Shown here: one piece after another, positions 17,605 to 27,742 of the stretch
Layout of the letters: each line of letters begins with the position of its first letter
Position numbering within the stretch: the first letter of the stretch is position 1
Assembly: GCF_001750285.1 (NCBI RefSeq)
Contig: NZ_MAMP01000022.1
Span: 496,001 to 560,000 of the forward strand
Source of the DNA: Domibacillus iocasae
GTDB lineage: Bacteria; Bacillota; Bacilli; Bacillales; Domibacillaceae
DNA: 64,000 bases
Reading direction: 5' to 3'
Notes under the pieces: generated by a model
Database searches by the model: none
Told to the model about the DNA's origin: nothing
Seen by the model: only the letters and a program-made list of their open reading frames with translations
Made by a program: the position numbers and the translations under genes

Positions 17605-18840
17605 TACGTTCAAAACAAGACATGGAGAACGGCTGTTGAACCGTTGGCTGCCTTTTTGGCATTAGGCATTCTTTTTTATTTTAGTAATGGTTTTTTTCAT
17701 CAAGAAACAGTTCAGCTTTTAGCGATAGCGGTTCTTGTTATTTTGTTTTCTTCTCAGTATGGTATTTATTCAGCAATTGGAGTATTTGTTCTATCGTTTT
17801 TGTATCGAATCATGTATGGAATTGCAACATCAGAAGACATTTTACTTTATTTTGTTTCCAAGGAATTTATGTACGAGACTCTTTTTCTAGCATTTTCAGC
17901 CGTAATATGCGGCTTATACAGCACGTCGAGACAGGAGCGATATAAGGATATTGTTGATGAAAATACGTACATAAAGCGGGAAATGGGGGAGTTAACAGCA
18001 ACTGTCGACCAGCTTAATGAGACGAAAAAAGTGTTAAAAGAGCGGCTGCTTGAAAACAACAACCATTTAGGAACCATTTACTCAATGTTTAAGGCAATTA
18101 ATCACCAGCATCCTGAAGTTGTTCTTGACCGGGCCATAGAAGTGTTAAAAAAAGATCTGGGTGCAAAAGAGGTGGCTATTTATTCTGTTAGCGGAGATCA
18201 TAGCGTCTTGCGCCTAAAAGTCGAATCATCAGAGACAAAAAGGCGTTTTCAAAAGTCCATTCTTGATGAAAAGCCGCCGGTCATCGAGCGCGCATTATCG
18301 GACGGCATTCCTTATTTCAGAATGGAAGCAGATCCACAAAATGCCCCAATGATTGCAGGACCGGTCTTTATCAATGACCAAATTCAATATTTAATAGTGG
18401 CAGACCGCCTTCCCTTTAAGGAAGTGACCAATCACCAGTTTGAGCTGTTTGTCTGGTTTATCCGCTGGTTGGGTGATCGCCTTGACCATGCCGGGGAGTG
18501 GTGGAATGATGATGTAAGGAAAAAAACATATGAGGGAACAGGCATTTATTATCCGTCGGAAATGCAGCATGTATTGTCTATATATGAAACGAGGGAAAAA
18601 ATGTTCGGCTTTCCTTTTACGTATATGGAACTGAGTGTATTGACAGTCAATGTATATGAATTGCAGGAATTATTGAGCAAACAGCTGCGCCAGATTTGTA
18701 AAATTGATGTTGTTGGATTTGATAGGGAAAACGCTAAACTGATGATCATTCTTCCAAATACAAATGCAGAGGAAAGCAAGATTGTTTTGGAGCGGATTAA
18801 GCAAAAGATCATTGAAACGAAACGAGTGGAAGTAACATGA
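17599..18840 (+). CDS. pelD: PelD-like c-di-GMP receptor of Pel polysaccharide synthesis
   Basis: First gene of the Pel operon (413 residues). Residues 10-105 hold four hydrophobic segments, followed by a coiled-coil stalk (~115-155, ending LLENNNHLGTIYSMFKAINHQHPE), a GAF-like domain (~160-295) and a degenerate GGDEF-like domain (~310-413). In Pseudomonas PelD the degenerate GGDEF domain binds c-di-GMP through an inhibitory-site RxxD and activates polymerisation. At the equivalent position I read CKID (in RQICKIDVVGF), i.e. without the arginine. Its stop overlaps pelE by 4 bp. Confidence 0.85.
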   Translation: MIYVQNKTWRTAVEPLAAFLALGILFYFSNGFFHQETVQLLAIAVLVILFSSQYGIYSAIGVFVLSFLYRIMYGIATSEDILLYFVSKEFMYETLFLAFSAVICGLYSTSRQERYKDIVDENTYIKREMGELTATVDQLNETKKVLKERLLENNNHLGTIYSMFKAINHQHPEVVLDRAIEVLKKDLGAKEVAIYSVSGDHSVLRLKVESSETKRRFQKSILDEKPPVIERALSDGIPYFRMEADPQNAPMIAGPVFINDQIQYLIVADRLPFKEVTNHQFELFVWFIRWLGDRLDHAGEWWNDDVRKKTYEGTGIYYPSEMQHVLSIYETREKMFGFPFTYMELSVLTVNVYELQELLSKQLRQICKIDVVGFDRENAKLMIILPNTNAEESKIVLERIKQKIIETKRVEVT

Positions 18841-19730
18841 GCTGGATCATTCTTTATATGATGTATCTCATTATCATGATAGTTGTATATAGATCTTTGA
18901 GCAGACGCGTGACAGAAGACTATGCCGGAATGCTGTTGTATTATTTCATTCTGTCCGCTGCTTTTCCCATTGTAGGACTGCTCGCCTCTCTGCTTTTGGA
19001 GGGTCTTAATAAAAAAAGGAAGACTATCGACTGGTTTGAGGAATACGAAAATTATATGCAGCAAAAAGTAGTGAACTATGCTGATATTCGCAGGCAGGCC
19101 GCAGCAGATGAAAACTTGATTCCCTTTTTATCAGGTCTTGGCCTAGACAAAAACAAGTTACAAAAGCAGTTGATTATGGAACTGAGTGAATTAGATATTA
19201 CGGGACAGGGATTCTTTCTAGAGCGGGCCATTCGTCATCATAATACCGAAACAGCCCATTACGCGGCAGTCAGCATGAATAGTTTGAAAGACCGCTTTCA
19301 AAAAAATATTGAAATGTTGCGCAGCCAATGCAGAAATGAGAGTAAGCCTTACTTGGAACTCATAACTGTATATCGTTCTTTTCTTCAAAGTGGCTTTTTA
19401 AATGGCAGCCAGAAGGAAGAGCTGAGAAAAGAGTGCAAGGGCTTTATCGATGAGGCGATAGCCTTATTTCCGAAAGAAACTATTCTTTTATACTATCGGG
19501 GGGAACAGGCCCTGCATGAGCAAAATTATGAGGACGCGGCAGGTTATTTTCAATTGCTCGTGAAGTTGAATCCGGCCTCTTCTTCCGGATATGAGGGACT
19601 CATTGAAACATTTTATGAACAAGGAAACTGGCCCGCCGTGTACAATATGATCCGAAAAGCATCTAAACATAATATTGAGTTTCCGTATAAATTTGAACAG
19701 ATTATTGACAGGATGGGGAATAACAGATGA
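18837..19730 (+). CDS. pelE: PelE-like membrane TPR protein
   Basis: A 297-residue protein with two N-terminal transmembrane helices (LYMMYLIIMIVVYRSL and a second at 40-60) and a cytoplasmic helical-repeat domain; the segment LYYRGEQALHEQNYEDAAGYF to YEGLIETFYEQGNWPAVYNMI is a clear pair of TPR units. PelE joins PelD and PelG in the inner-membrane synthase complex. It overlaps both neighbours by 4 bp (ATGA junctions). Assignment rests largely on position and topology. Confidence 0.8.
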   Translation: MSWIILYMMYLIIMIVVYRSLSRRVTEDYAGMLLYYFILSAAFPIVGLLASLLLEGLNKKRKTIDWFEEYENYMQQKVVNYADIRRQAAADENLIPFLSGLGLDKNKLQKQLIMELSELDITGQGFFLERAIRHHNTETAHYAAVSMNSLKDRFQKNIEMLRSQCRNESKPYLELITVYRSFLQSGFLNGSQKEELRKECKGFIDEAIALFPKETILLYYRGEQALHEQNYEDAAGYFQLLVKLNPASSSGYEGLIETFYEQGNWPAVYNMIRKASKHNIEFPYKFEQIIDRMGNNR

Positions 19731-21571
19731 CTAAAACATCAAATAAATTGGTTTGGATCAGCGGTGGTGTTCTTCTATTGGCTGTTGCGGCTATCTTGTT
19801 TTTTCGATCTGATTATTTTGTGAGGTCGGCAAAGTCCGAAGCCTCACCCGCCAGGCAATCATTTCAGATTTTAACGGCGGACAACAAATCAAATCAAGGA
19901 GAAACCATTCAGCTTTATGTTATTTCAGGTGAAGGCGACCTTGGAGCGAAGGTAGGAGAAAATTTGGCGTATGCGTCCGGTTATGCTCACATCCAAACGT
20001 TACCGCTTGACGAAGATGAAATTGATGAAATTGAACCATCCCCATACAATGCTATTTTTGTTTCAGGGGACCATCTTCAAGATTTATCTGTTGAGAAGTT
20101 AAGTAGATTTGTTGAAGAAGGCGGCCGGCTTTTTGTAGCAAACAGCTTTTATTATCAAGACGAGTGGCTGGACCTGCTTGGTATCAGTGAGATGGGAGAA
20201 TTTATTACGGCGAAGGGCTTGACGTTTGAGAAGTCATTATTCCCAGGCTACCCGGAAGTACCTGTAGATTCGAATCTGTTCACCCACAGCTCCGTTCAAG
20301 TGGAGCTTGATGAGACAACAACGGATCTTTGGATGAGTGCACAGAGCAATCCGGTTTTTTGGACAAATGATTTTGGAGAAGGAAAAGCGGCTGTCTGGAA
20401 TACAGCTGTATTAAATGAAAAATCAGCACGCGGCTTGATGGTTCAATCAGTTGGCTTATTATTCCCTTCTTTCGTTTCTGCGCAGGTTGGGACAGAAATT
20501 GTGTACATCGATGATTTTCCTTCACCTGTTCCAGAGGGGTCTTTATCAGGAACAAGTCTTATAGATGAAGAAATATCTGTCAGGGATTTTTATAAGCATT
20601 ACTGGTGGCGGGACATTGAAAAGATGATTGAAAAGTATGGTATTAAGATTACAAGCGGAACCATTGCGACATACGAAAACAATGTGAATCCGCCATTCAA
20701 AGAGATGACGGAAGCAGTCCGTCGGCCCTACATTTATTACGGACGGACTTTGTTGGGACATAAAGGAGAGATCGGGTATCACGGATATAACCATCAGCCG
20801 TTAGTAACAGCGGGCACGTACATTGATCCGGAGCTTGGTTATGTTCCGTGGCCGGATCAACAAAGCATGGGAGAAGCAGTGAAAAAGCTAAAAGAAACAG
20901 TGGCTCACTTTTTCCCTAATGAGAAGATTGAGACGTATGTGCCGCCGTCCAATATTATTGACCGGGAAGGGATTGACGTGCTCGTAAAAGAATTGCCAGA
21001 ATTGAAAACGATAGCATCTTTATATACGGGATCTGAAAGCAACGGCAGCTTTATACAAGAATTTGAATACGACGAAACCTATCCGGAACTGTACCATTAT
21101 CCACGTGTAACAAGCGGATACAGCCTTGACAATTCGGCAACATTTACAATGGCGGATGCCATGGCCCACATTGGGACAATTTCTCATTTTATTCACCCGG
21201 ACGATGTGCTGGACCCATTTCGTTCAAAAAATAGCAGCTGGGCAAAAATGGCGTTTAAATACGAAAGGCTTCTTCAAGATGTCCGAAAGTGGTATCCATT
21301 TTTGACGAGTGTGACACAGCGGGAGGCTACCGCAGCGATAAAAGCGTATCAAAAGTCAAAGATTACGAGAACCTATACAGATGAATCGATTTTTATTTCA
21401 TATGACAAAGTACCGTCCACTACGTCGCTGCTTGTTCGGGTGGAAGAGGGAAAAGAGCTTGAAGAAGGAACATTTTCGTATGGGAAAGTCATTAAGCTCT
21501 CTGAAGGTTTGTACAATGTACAATTAAAAGAAGCTGAAGCAGAGATTAACATTATGGAGGTTCAGTCATGA
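19727..21571 (+). CDS. pelA: PelA-type polysaccharide deacetylase
   Basis: A 614-residue membrane-anchored extracellular protein of the DUF2194 family, corresponding to the deacetylase part of PelA in Gram-positive pel operons. It has one N-terminal transmembrane helix, a ~200-residue GATase1-like/Rossmann region (IQLYVISGEGDLGAKVGENL; NAIFVSGDHLQDLS) and the CE4-like domain: YIDDFPSP (Asp-Asp), GEIGYHGYNHQPL (metal His pair), SHFIHPDDVLDPF. It would partly deacetylate the GalNAc-rich polymer. The endo-hydrolase half of Pseudomonas PelA is absent here and appears as the separate gene near 24.6 kb. Confidence 0.85.
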   Translation: MTKTSNKLVWISGGVLLLAVAAILFFRSDYFVRSAKSEASPARQSFQILTADNKSNQGETIQLYVISGEGDLGAKVGENLAYASGYAHIQTLPLDEDEIDEIEPSPYNAIFVSGDHLQDLSVEKLSRFVEEGGRLFVANSFYYQDEWLDLLGISEMGEFITAKGLTFEKSLFPGYPEVPVDSNLFTHSSVQVELDETTTDLWMSAQSNPVFWTNDFGEGKAAVWNTAVLNEKSARGLMVQSVGLLFPSFVSAQVGTEIVYIDDFPSPVPEGSLSGTSLIDEEISVRDFYKHYWWRDIEKMIEKYGIKITSGTIATYENNVNPPFKEMTEAVRRPYIYYGRTLLGHKGEIGYHGYNHQPLVTAGTYIDPELGYVPWPDQQSMGEAVKKLKETVAHFFPNEKIETYVPPSNIIDREGIDVLVKELPELKTIASLYTGSESNGSFIQEFEYDETYPELYHYPRVTSGYSLDNSATFTMADAMAHIGTISHFIHPDDVLDPFRSKNSSWAKMAFKYERLLQDVRKWYPFLTSVTQREATAAIKAYQKSKITRTYTDESIFISYDKVPSTTSLLVRVEEGKELEEGTFSYGKVIKLSEGLYNVQLKEAEAEINIMEVQS

Positions 21572-23025
21572 GAATTGGAATGGTTGTAGAAGGAAGCTAC
21601 CCGTTTGTCAGTGGCGGGGTGGCTTCCTGGGTTCAAACGATGGTACGTCATTTTTCGGAGCATGAATTTGTAATTTATGCCATTGTGACGCATAAAGATC
21701 CCTCCATGACAATGAAGTACACGTTGCCGGAAAATATAGAAAGACTGGAAATCATTCCGCTTCATAAAGACGTGAAACCGATTTACCCGTCAAAAAAATT
21801 AACAGATGAAGAAGTCGAGATCGTTTCAAACTGGTTTGCTTTTAAACAATCCGGAAAAGAAGCGCTGCAAATTTTACAGGAACAGGACAAAGTTGGGAAT
21901 ACAGAAGCTTTTTTAAATAGTACGATTTTTTACGACATTGTTAAAAAATGTTATGTGGAAGAACAAATAACGGCTTCTTTTCTCGATTACTTGTGGATGT
22001 TTCGGTCGATGTACCAGGCCGTTATACAAGTTTTGCAGGCCGATACGGCAGAAGCTGATGTCATTCACACAGTCTCAACGGGTTATGGGGGCCTGCTCGG
22101 TTCTGTTTTGAGCATTCGGTTTGACTGCCCGCTTGTGTTGACAGAACATGGACTTTATACAAGAGAACGTGAAGAAGAAATTTTAAAAGCCGACTGGATT
22201 CCGTCCATTTACAAAAATCGGTGGATTCGTTTTTTTAAAAAATTAGCAAATGAAGCGTATGACCGCGCTCACGTCATTATCTCACTGTTTGATCGGAACA
22301 GCCGTCTGCAGGAAGAAGCTGGTGCTCCTTCAGAAAAGCTTATGGTGATTCCAAACGGAGTAGAAATGGATGCTTATGCCGGCCTGAGACCGGTCGAAAC
22401 GAAAATACGAGAAGAAATCATCTTTACCTCTGTCTTGCGGGTCGTGCCAATCAAAGATGTAAAAACAATGATTTATGCGGCGAAAATAATAAAAGAAAAA
22501 GAGATTCCTTTTCTTTTTTATTTGGTCGGACCAACGACAGAAGAGCCTGAATATGCGGAAGAATGCCGAGAGTTAATCGAGCGTCTTCAACTGCAGGACA
22601 ATATTGTGATGACCGGGCAGGCCGATGTAAAAGCCTATTTGAAAAAAACAGACGTGCTTGTGCTGACAAGTGTCTCTGAAGGACAGCCGTTAGCGATGCT
22701 TGAAGGAATGGCAGCTGGCATCCCATGGATTGTAACGGATGTTGGATCCTGTCGGGAATTGGTTGCAGGGGCGGCTGAGGATGAACTTGGACGCTGCGGG
22801 TTTTACGTACCGGCTGTCGCGCCGGATGCGGTCGCATTTCAAATGGAATGGTTTTATAACAACCAGGACCATATCCAGGATATGGGCTTAATCGGCCAAA
22901 AAAGAATCGAAGTATACTATCAGCTGCAACATGTTATTACCCAATATCGTACCGTTTATCATTCGCTTAAAAGAGAGGAGGAGAGCGATGGCCGGCATCG
23001 GGTTTCATCTTCAGAAGTTATTTAA
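21568..23025 (+). CDS. pelF: PelF cytoplasmic glycosyltransferase
   Basis: A GT4-family transferase of 485 residues that polymerises the Pel sugar from UDP-activated precursors. N-terminal MRIGMVVEGSYPFVSGGVASW is diagnostic of PelF; VIHTVSTGYGG and LTEHGLYTRERE follow. The C-terminal donor site has IPNGVEMDAY and the SEGQPLAMLEGMA E-x7-E motif. It has no membrane segment and acts on the inner face with PelG. The last 38 bp overlap pelG. Confidence 0.92.
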   Translation: MRIGMVVEGSYPFVSGGVASWVQTMVRHFSEHEFVIYAIVTHKDPSMTMKYTLPENIERLEIIPLHKDVKPIYPSKKLTDEEVEIVSNWFAFKQSGKEALQILQEQDKVGNTEAFLNSTIFYDIVKKCYVEEQITASFLDYLWMFRSMYQAVIQVLQADTAEADVIHTVSTGYGGLLGSVLSIRFDCPLVLTEHGLYTREREEEILKADWIPSIYKNRWIRFFKKLANEAYDRAHVIISLFDRNSRLQEEAGAPSEKLMVIPNGVEMDAYAGLRPVETKIREEIIFTSVLRVVPIKDVKTMIYAAKIIKEKEIPFLFYLVGPTTEEPEYAEECRELIERLQLQDNIVMTGQADVKAYLKKTDVLVLTSVSEGQPLAMLEGMAAGIPWIVTDVGSCRELVAGAAEDELGRCGFYVPAVAPDAVAFQMEWFYNNQDHIQDMGLIGQKRIEVYYQLQHVITQYRTVYHSLKREEESDGRHRVSSSEVI

Positions 23026-24460
23026 AGAAGATCACTTGTCTTCTCATATGCAGGCATATAGCTTTACTGCGATGGTCACAGCAGGTCCATGGCTGATTGT
23101 AATCGCCGCGCTTTTATTGATTCAGTCCATTATCGCGCAATTTGGCGATCCATCGTTTAATGGACTTAATATTATTACAGCATCCATTTCTTACTGCTTT
23201 ATTTTTTCACAGCTGTTATTTGGAAGCTTCCAGTTAATCGCCACCCGGTATGCGGCTGACCGGCTTTATGCAAAAGATGTAAACAGTTTATTTCCAACAA
23301 TGGCAGGGCTGATTCTGCTTCTTTCAGCAATTTCAACAGCGATATGGATCGTTTTCGCGCTGCTATCGCCTATGCCGATTGTATACAAGTGGCTGCTGCT
23401 CATGTTATTTTTAGCGCTCAATATTATTTGGTCTCAAACAATCTTTTTAACAGCCGCAAAAAATTATACAGCGATTACAAAAGCGTTTGGCGCAGGGGCG
23501 TTTGTAGCTGTAGCATGTACATGGATTGTCTCGGTTTTGCCGATTCAAACCAGTACCGCGTTTTTATTTGAAGGCTGGGTGATCGCTTCATTTACGTTCG
23601 GCATGATTGTGACGGCAGTTTGGCTGAGTACCATTCTTCTTCAAATGTTTCCAGAAAAATCGACGGACGGTATGTTTTCCTTCTTGACTTATATCGATAA
23701 ATTTCCGCGCTTGTTCTGGGCTGGCTTTTTTTACAATGCCGGTTTATGGGTTTGCAATGTGCTCATCTGGTTTGGGGAAGGCAGCCTGGTAATTGCGGAT
23801 ACATTTCGCATGAATCCTCAGTATGATACAGCCATTTTTTGGTCGTACTTGACGATTGTGCCGACGTACATGTTTTTTGTCGTCAGCATCGAGACCCGTT
23901 TTTACACAAAATATAAACGGTTTTATAACTATATTAATAATGGTGGAACACTTGACCAGATTAATCAGTCAAAAGAAGATATGCAAAAAGCGCTTCGTGA
24001 CGAAATTGAGCGTCTGATGCGCAATCAAGGCGTAGTGACCTTTTTAATCATTGTGGGCGTTTTATTTTATTCCTTTAACTTTGGACAAGATCAAAATGCG
24101 TATACGATTCTTCAGCTTGGGATCATCGGTGCTTTTGCGAATGCTATGCTGTTAATTAATATGCTGCTCATGCTTTATTTTGAAGATCAAAGCGGTGCAG
24201 CAAAAGCGGCTGCAGTGTTTTTTACATTAAACCTTCTCTTAACAGCGATTTTGCTGCCATTTGGGGAACGAGCCTATGGCATCAGTTTTGCATTAGGTTC
24301 TATCCTAGCGTTCATGTACTCGCTTCAGCGTCTGTTTGCTTATGTGAAAAAAATTGATTACCATGTATTTGCACCTGCGCTACAGCATGGAAAGCCCGCT
24401 TTTTTTACATCGCTGGCAGAAAAATTAAATAAAAATAAAAAAATATCCCGCACGACATAA
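22988..24460 (+). CDS. pelG: PelG membrane transporter/synthase partner
   Basis: A 490-residue polytopic protein with about twelve hydrophobic helices that is thought to carry the growing Pel chain across the membrane together with PelF. The N-terminus MAGIGFHLQKLFKEDHLSSH is characteristic, as is the NIIWSQTIFLTAAKNY region. The ATG at 22988 follows GAGGAGG with ideal spacing and lies inside pelF, so expression is coupled. A terminator hairpin overlaps the stop. Confidence 0.92.
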   Translation: MAGIGFHLQKLFKEDHLSSHMQAYSFTAMVTAGPWLIVIAALLLIQSIIAQFGDPSFNGLNIITASISYCFIFSQLLFGSFQLIATRYAADRLYAKDVNSLFPTMAGLILLLSAISTAIWIVFALLSPMPIVYKWLLLMLFLALNIIWSQTIFLTAAKNYTAITKAFGAGAFVAVACTWIVSVLPIQTSTAFLFEGWVIASFTFGMIVTAVWLSTILLQMFPEKSTDGMFSFLTYIDKFPRLFWAGFFYNAGLWVCNVLIWFGEGSLVIADTFRMNPQYDTAIFWSYLTIVPTYMFFVVSIETRFYTKYKRFYNYINNGGTLDQINQSKEDMQKALRDEIERLMRNQGVVTFLIIVGVLFYSFNFGQDQNAYTILQLGIIGAFANAMLLINMLLMLYFEDQSGAAKAAAVFFTLNLLLTAILLPFGERAYGISFALGSILAFMYSLQRLFAYVKKIDYHVFAPALQHGKPAFFTSLAEKLNKNKKISRTT

Positions 24461-24475
24461 AGGCGGGATTTTTTT
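24445..24475 (+). terminator. Terminator of the pel operon
   Basis: ATCCCGC and GCGGGAT pair around the pelG stop and are followed by T7, separating the operon from the GH114 gene. Confidence 0.85.
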
Positions 24476-24567
24476 ATAAACCGTTTGCTAAGACGTATTT
24501 ATATAAGATGATGGCTATGATGCTGTATTTTTACATCGGAGGGTAAAAAAGTAAAAGAGGCAGCGTT

Positions 24568-25390
24568 ATGCTTCCAAAATACATAACTGGCGTTTTTTTT
24601 ATTCATTTTGGAATTCACTTTTTCTTTTCAAGGAGCGAAAGCAATCATGGTTAACAATCGAATGAATGATGTACATTCGTTTAAAATTTATTATGGCGCC
24701 GCGACAGAAGAAGCGGTGGAAGAGCTGATTGGATATGACATGGTTGTGATCGAGCCGGCTGCGTTTACGAAAGAACAAGTGGCGGAACTTCAGAATAAAG
24801 GCACAAGGGTATTGGGCTATGTCAGCGTAATGGAGCTTGAAGTATGGCATGAAGATCTTGTACAGCCGTCTGACTTCCTTTTGAAAAACAATGAAAAATG
24901 GCACATTCCGAAATGGGAGTCCTACATGATGGATATTACAAAAGCGCATTACCGAAACGTAGTACTGTCGAAAGTAGCATCACACGTTCACAAGAAAGGA
25001 ATGGATGGTGTCTTCTTTGATACCGCCGGCAATATTGATGATTATTTTTATGAGAATGAAAAACTTCAGAAAAAATTAAGAGAAGGTTATACAGCGCTTT
25101 TAGCCCAAGTTCAACAATCATACCCAGGCTTATATGTGATGCAAAACTGGGGCTTTGACACTGTAAAAGCAGCGTCCCTTCCATACATAGACGGTGTGCT
25201 CTGGGAAGACTTCGACAAAGAAATGGTCAGGCAGGATAAATGGTCTCAAAGCTGGATAGCTTATTTCCGTTCAAAGAGCCATCAACTCGATACATTCACA
25301 GTAACGAACAATAAAAGCTCTAACGATTACAGCCACAGCCTCGGGTTCCTTTCCACGAACAATAAAGATGATATTTATGATGATCTATAA
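24568..25390 (+). CDS. GH114-type endo-galactosaminidase (PelA hydrolase domain), probably frameshifted
   Basis: From 24647 the frame gives 247 residues matching the TIM-barrel hydrolase domain of PelA (GH114-like): KIYYGAATEEAVEEL, VVIEPAAFTKEQVAE, MDGVFFDT (acidic) and DGVLWEDFDKEM (acidic). It would cut Pel, for remodelling or release. That frame alone has no export signal. An ATG at 24568 with a good AGAGG site opens another frame. Removing one T from the eight Ts at 24593-24600 joins the two into a protein whose N-terminus is a secretion signal ending in an Ala-x-Ala site (GAKA). I list the whole region from 24568. It may be phase-variable, mutated, or a sequence error. Confidence 0.75.
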
Positions 25391-25466
25391 GGAAAAGCCT
25401 GCTCTTTCTCAATACCGAGGCCACTGAAAAAATTGCGTTTTTACATTCTTAATTGTTTTCAAATGA

Positions 25467-25512
25467 AAATAGGCAGCTTTCTGTTCGATTTTGAACAGAA
25501 AGCTGCCTATTT
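25467..25512. terminator. 20-bp perfect inverted repeat between the GH114 gene and a transposase remnant
   Basis: AAATAGGCAGCTTTCTGTTC and its exact complement are separated by six bases. T-rich sequence follows to the right, so it can terminate the GH114 gene. It may also be a relic end of the neighbouring insertion sequence. Confidence 0.7.
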
Positions 25513-25527
25513 CTTTTATTCATTTTT

Positions 25528-25870
25528 TTATTCTTTTTCCTTTAGCAGTGTAATGATTCTTTTTAGATTGACCGCAAAAATCGCGGTGGCCTCTTGTATT
25601 TCTATGCCAAAAAGACCCGCCGATGACGCTGTGTCGTACCCATGCCTGTGTTTTAGCTCGCTGTTCTTCGCTTCAATTTTATATCGTTCGCGTGCGAGCC
25701 TTTTGAATTCCTCACTATTTTGAAACGCTTCTTGTTCCGTATGTTAGTTCGAATTAATGGTCACCGAATACGTTTTACTTTTAGCCCCTGTCTAATAACA
25801 TCCTTCCCCGATCGGACAAACTTTACATTTTTATAAAAATACCTTTTTTGATTATACAGGCAAAATTGGA
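25528..25870 (-). pseudogene. IS1182-family transposase C-terminal remnant
   Basis: On the minus strand the translation ends RYKIEAKNSELKHRHGYD, then ASSAGLFGIEIQEATAIF and NLKRIITLLKEKE-stop, the C-terminal YREK-like region of IS1182-type DDE transposases. Upstream, CPIGEGCY-stop-TGAKSKTYSV shows an in-frame stop, and the frame is lost beyond about 25870. No matching upstream half or terminal repeat is visible. Confidence 0.75.
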
Positions 25871-26002
25871 GGATATATAAATATAGTAACTTATAATATT
25901 TTATGGTATAAAAGAATTAGGTCTTTTGTTTGGTAAATGTCGAATGTTTTTGTGGAAACCGGGCTTGTTAAGAAGAGATGAGAACATTTTGGAGGGGTTA
26001 GG

Positions 26003-27742
26003 TTGAAAAGGGGAATAAGTTTAAAATATCAGTTAATGCTGTTTATTTTTGTGATTTTAGCAACTGTTTTAATCGTTATGTTTTTGATTGCCTACGACAG
26101 CGCGAAAGACGAAATTATTGACCTTGGGGAAGAAATGTTCACCAATGTGAATAAAGATGTAATCGGCACTGCGAATTTGTTAAATGAACGAGTGGAAGCA
26201 GGCGATATGACATTAGAAGAGGCACAGGAAACATTCAGAACATATGTAAATGGTCCGAAAATGCCTGATGGGTCCAGGGATATTACCCAGACTAAAATGT
26301 CTCAAAACGACTATATGTTTTTCTGGGCTTTTCAGGAAGATGGCGTCATGACGATGCATCCCGCCCCTACGGAAGGCCAAAACCTCTGGGATTATCAAGT
26401 AGATGGGAAATATACGGTCCGGGATACGTGGGCAAACCGGGAAAAGACGGGCGGCATTTATAGAGAAATATGGCAGAATGAAGGAGAGCCTATTTACACG
26501 TACATCAGCCATTTGGAGTACTATGAGCCGTGGGGCTGGATCATCGGTGCCGGCGGGCGGGAAGAAGTTTTATATGAAAGAAGAATGGACGGTCTGCAGA
26601 GGGAATTTTTAATTACGGCCATTCTGTCATTGATTGGTGCGCTGGCTGCTTCTTACTTTTTTGCACAGCTTATCTTTAAAAAGATAAACAAGCTTCGTTT
26701 AGCGATTGAAAAAGCAAGCGAAGGAGATTTAACACAGTCTGTCGATATTCATTTTAAAGACGAATTTGGCCATTTGGCTGATAGTTACAACATCATGACA
26801 GGTAATTTGCGGCACATTGTCCAGCAGGTGTCAGATGCTTCGCAGCAAGTAGCGGCCACATCCGAACAGCTAACGGCAAGTGCAGAAATGACAAGTAAAT
26901 CGAGCGAACAAATTGCGGAAACGCTTGACAGCGTGTCAGCAGGCACAGTCAAGCAGCTTCAAAGCATAGAAGACACGGTTCAGGCAGCGGAGGGCGTCGC
27001 CCGCGGTGGAGGACAGATTGAAAAAAATATGGAGAAAGCATCAATTCTGGCTGTTGAAGCTTCCCAAAAAGCGGCGGAAGGGGATGAATCCCTGAAAAAG
27101 GCGGTTCTGCAGATGAATTCGATCAATAAAACCGTTGGAGGGCTTGCAGATGCCGTAAAGGGGCTGGGTGAAAACTCAAAAGAAATTGGGCAGATTGTTC
27201 AGGTTATCACTGGCATTTCCGAGCAGACAAACTTATTGGCCTTAAATGCAGCTATTGAAGCGGCAAGGGCAGGTGAATCCGGAAAAGGATTCGCGGTTGT
27301 CGCAGATGAAGTCCGCAAGCTTGCGGAACAGTCTGCAAAATCCGCTGAACAAATTAAACAGCTGATCAATGTGATTCATGCGGAAACAAACAAAACCATC
27401 GATTCAACGCAGCACGCCACAGCCGAAGTATCAGAAGGAATTCAGGTTGTCGGCCAGGCCGGTGAATCATTCCAGCACATTCAAGAAAGCATCGGGGAAG
27501 TATCGGTCCAGTTTGAGCAGGTCCTCGAGGCGGTGAAGAATGTTGCTCCTGAAACGGAAAAAATGGTGCACTCTATTAGCCTTGTGTCTGAAGTAGCCGA
27601 AGGAACAGCGGCAAGCACTCAGACCGTTTCAGCGTCTACGGAAGACCAGGTCGCTTCTATGCAGGAAATTACGGCTTCAGCCGTGGCTCTTTCCAAAATG
27701 TCTGAAGAGCTGCATAATCTGGTAGGAAAGTTTAAAATTTAA
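26003..27742 (+). CDS. Methyl-accepting chemotaxis protein with single Cache domain
   Basis: A transmembrane chemoreceptor of 579 residues. TM1 is at ~10-32, a periplasmic-side single Cache domain (sCache_2 type: [37 protein letters not shown]) runs from ~35 to 200, TM2 lies at ~205-228, then HAMP and the methyl-accepting coiled coil with the conserved hairpin tip [16 protein letters not shown]. It starts with TTG behind GGAGGGG. Cache domains of this family often sense small organic acids, but the ligand is unknown here. Confidence 0.95.
   Translation: MKRGISLKYQLMLFIFVILATVLIVMFLIAYDSAKDEIIDLGEEMFTNVNKDVIGTANLLNERVEAGDMTLEEAQETFRTYVNGPKMPDGSRDITQTKMSQNDYMFFWAFQEDGVMTMHPAPTEGQNLWDYQVDGKYTVRDTWANREKTGGIYREIWQNEGEPIYTYISHLEYYEPWGWIIGAGGREEVLYERRMDGLQREFLITAILSLIGALAASYFFAQLIFKKINKLRLAIEKASEGDLTQSVDIHFKDEFGHLADSYNIMTGNLRHIVQQVSDASQQVAATSEQLTASAEMTSKSSEQIAETLDSVSAGTVKQLQSIEDTVQAAEGVARGGGQIEKNMEKASILAVEASQKAAEGDESLKKAVLQMNSINKTVGGLADAVKGLGENSKEIGQIVQVITGISEQTNLLALNAAIEAARAGESGKGFAVVADEVRKLAEQSAKSAEQIKQLINVIHAETNKTIDSTQHATAEVSEGIQVVGQAGESFQHIQESIGEVSVQFEQVLEAVKNVAPETEKMVHSISLVSEVAEGTAASTQTVSASTEDQVASMQEITASAVALSKMSEELHNLVGKFKI

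Noticed and set aside
25433-25723. 96-codon plus-strand frame
   Set aside because: It is antisense to the IS1182-type transposase remnant and begins inside the 20-bp inverted repeat; no ribosome site.
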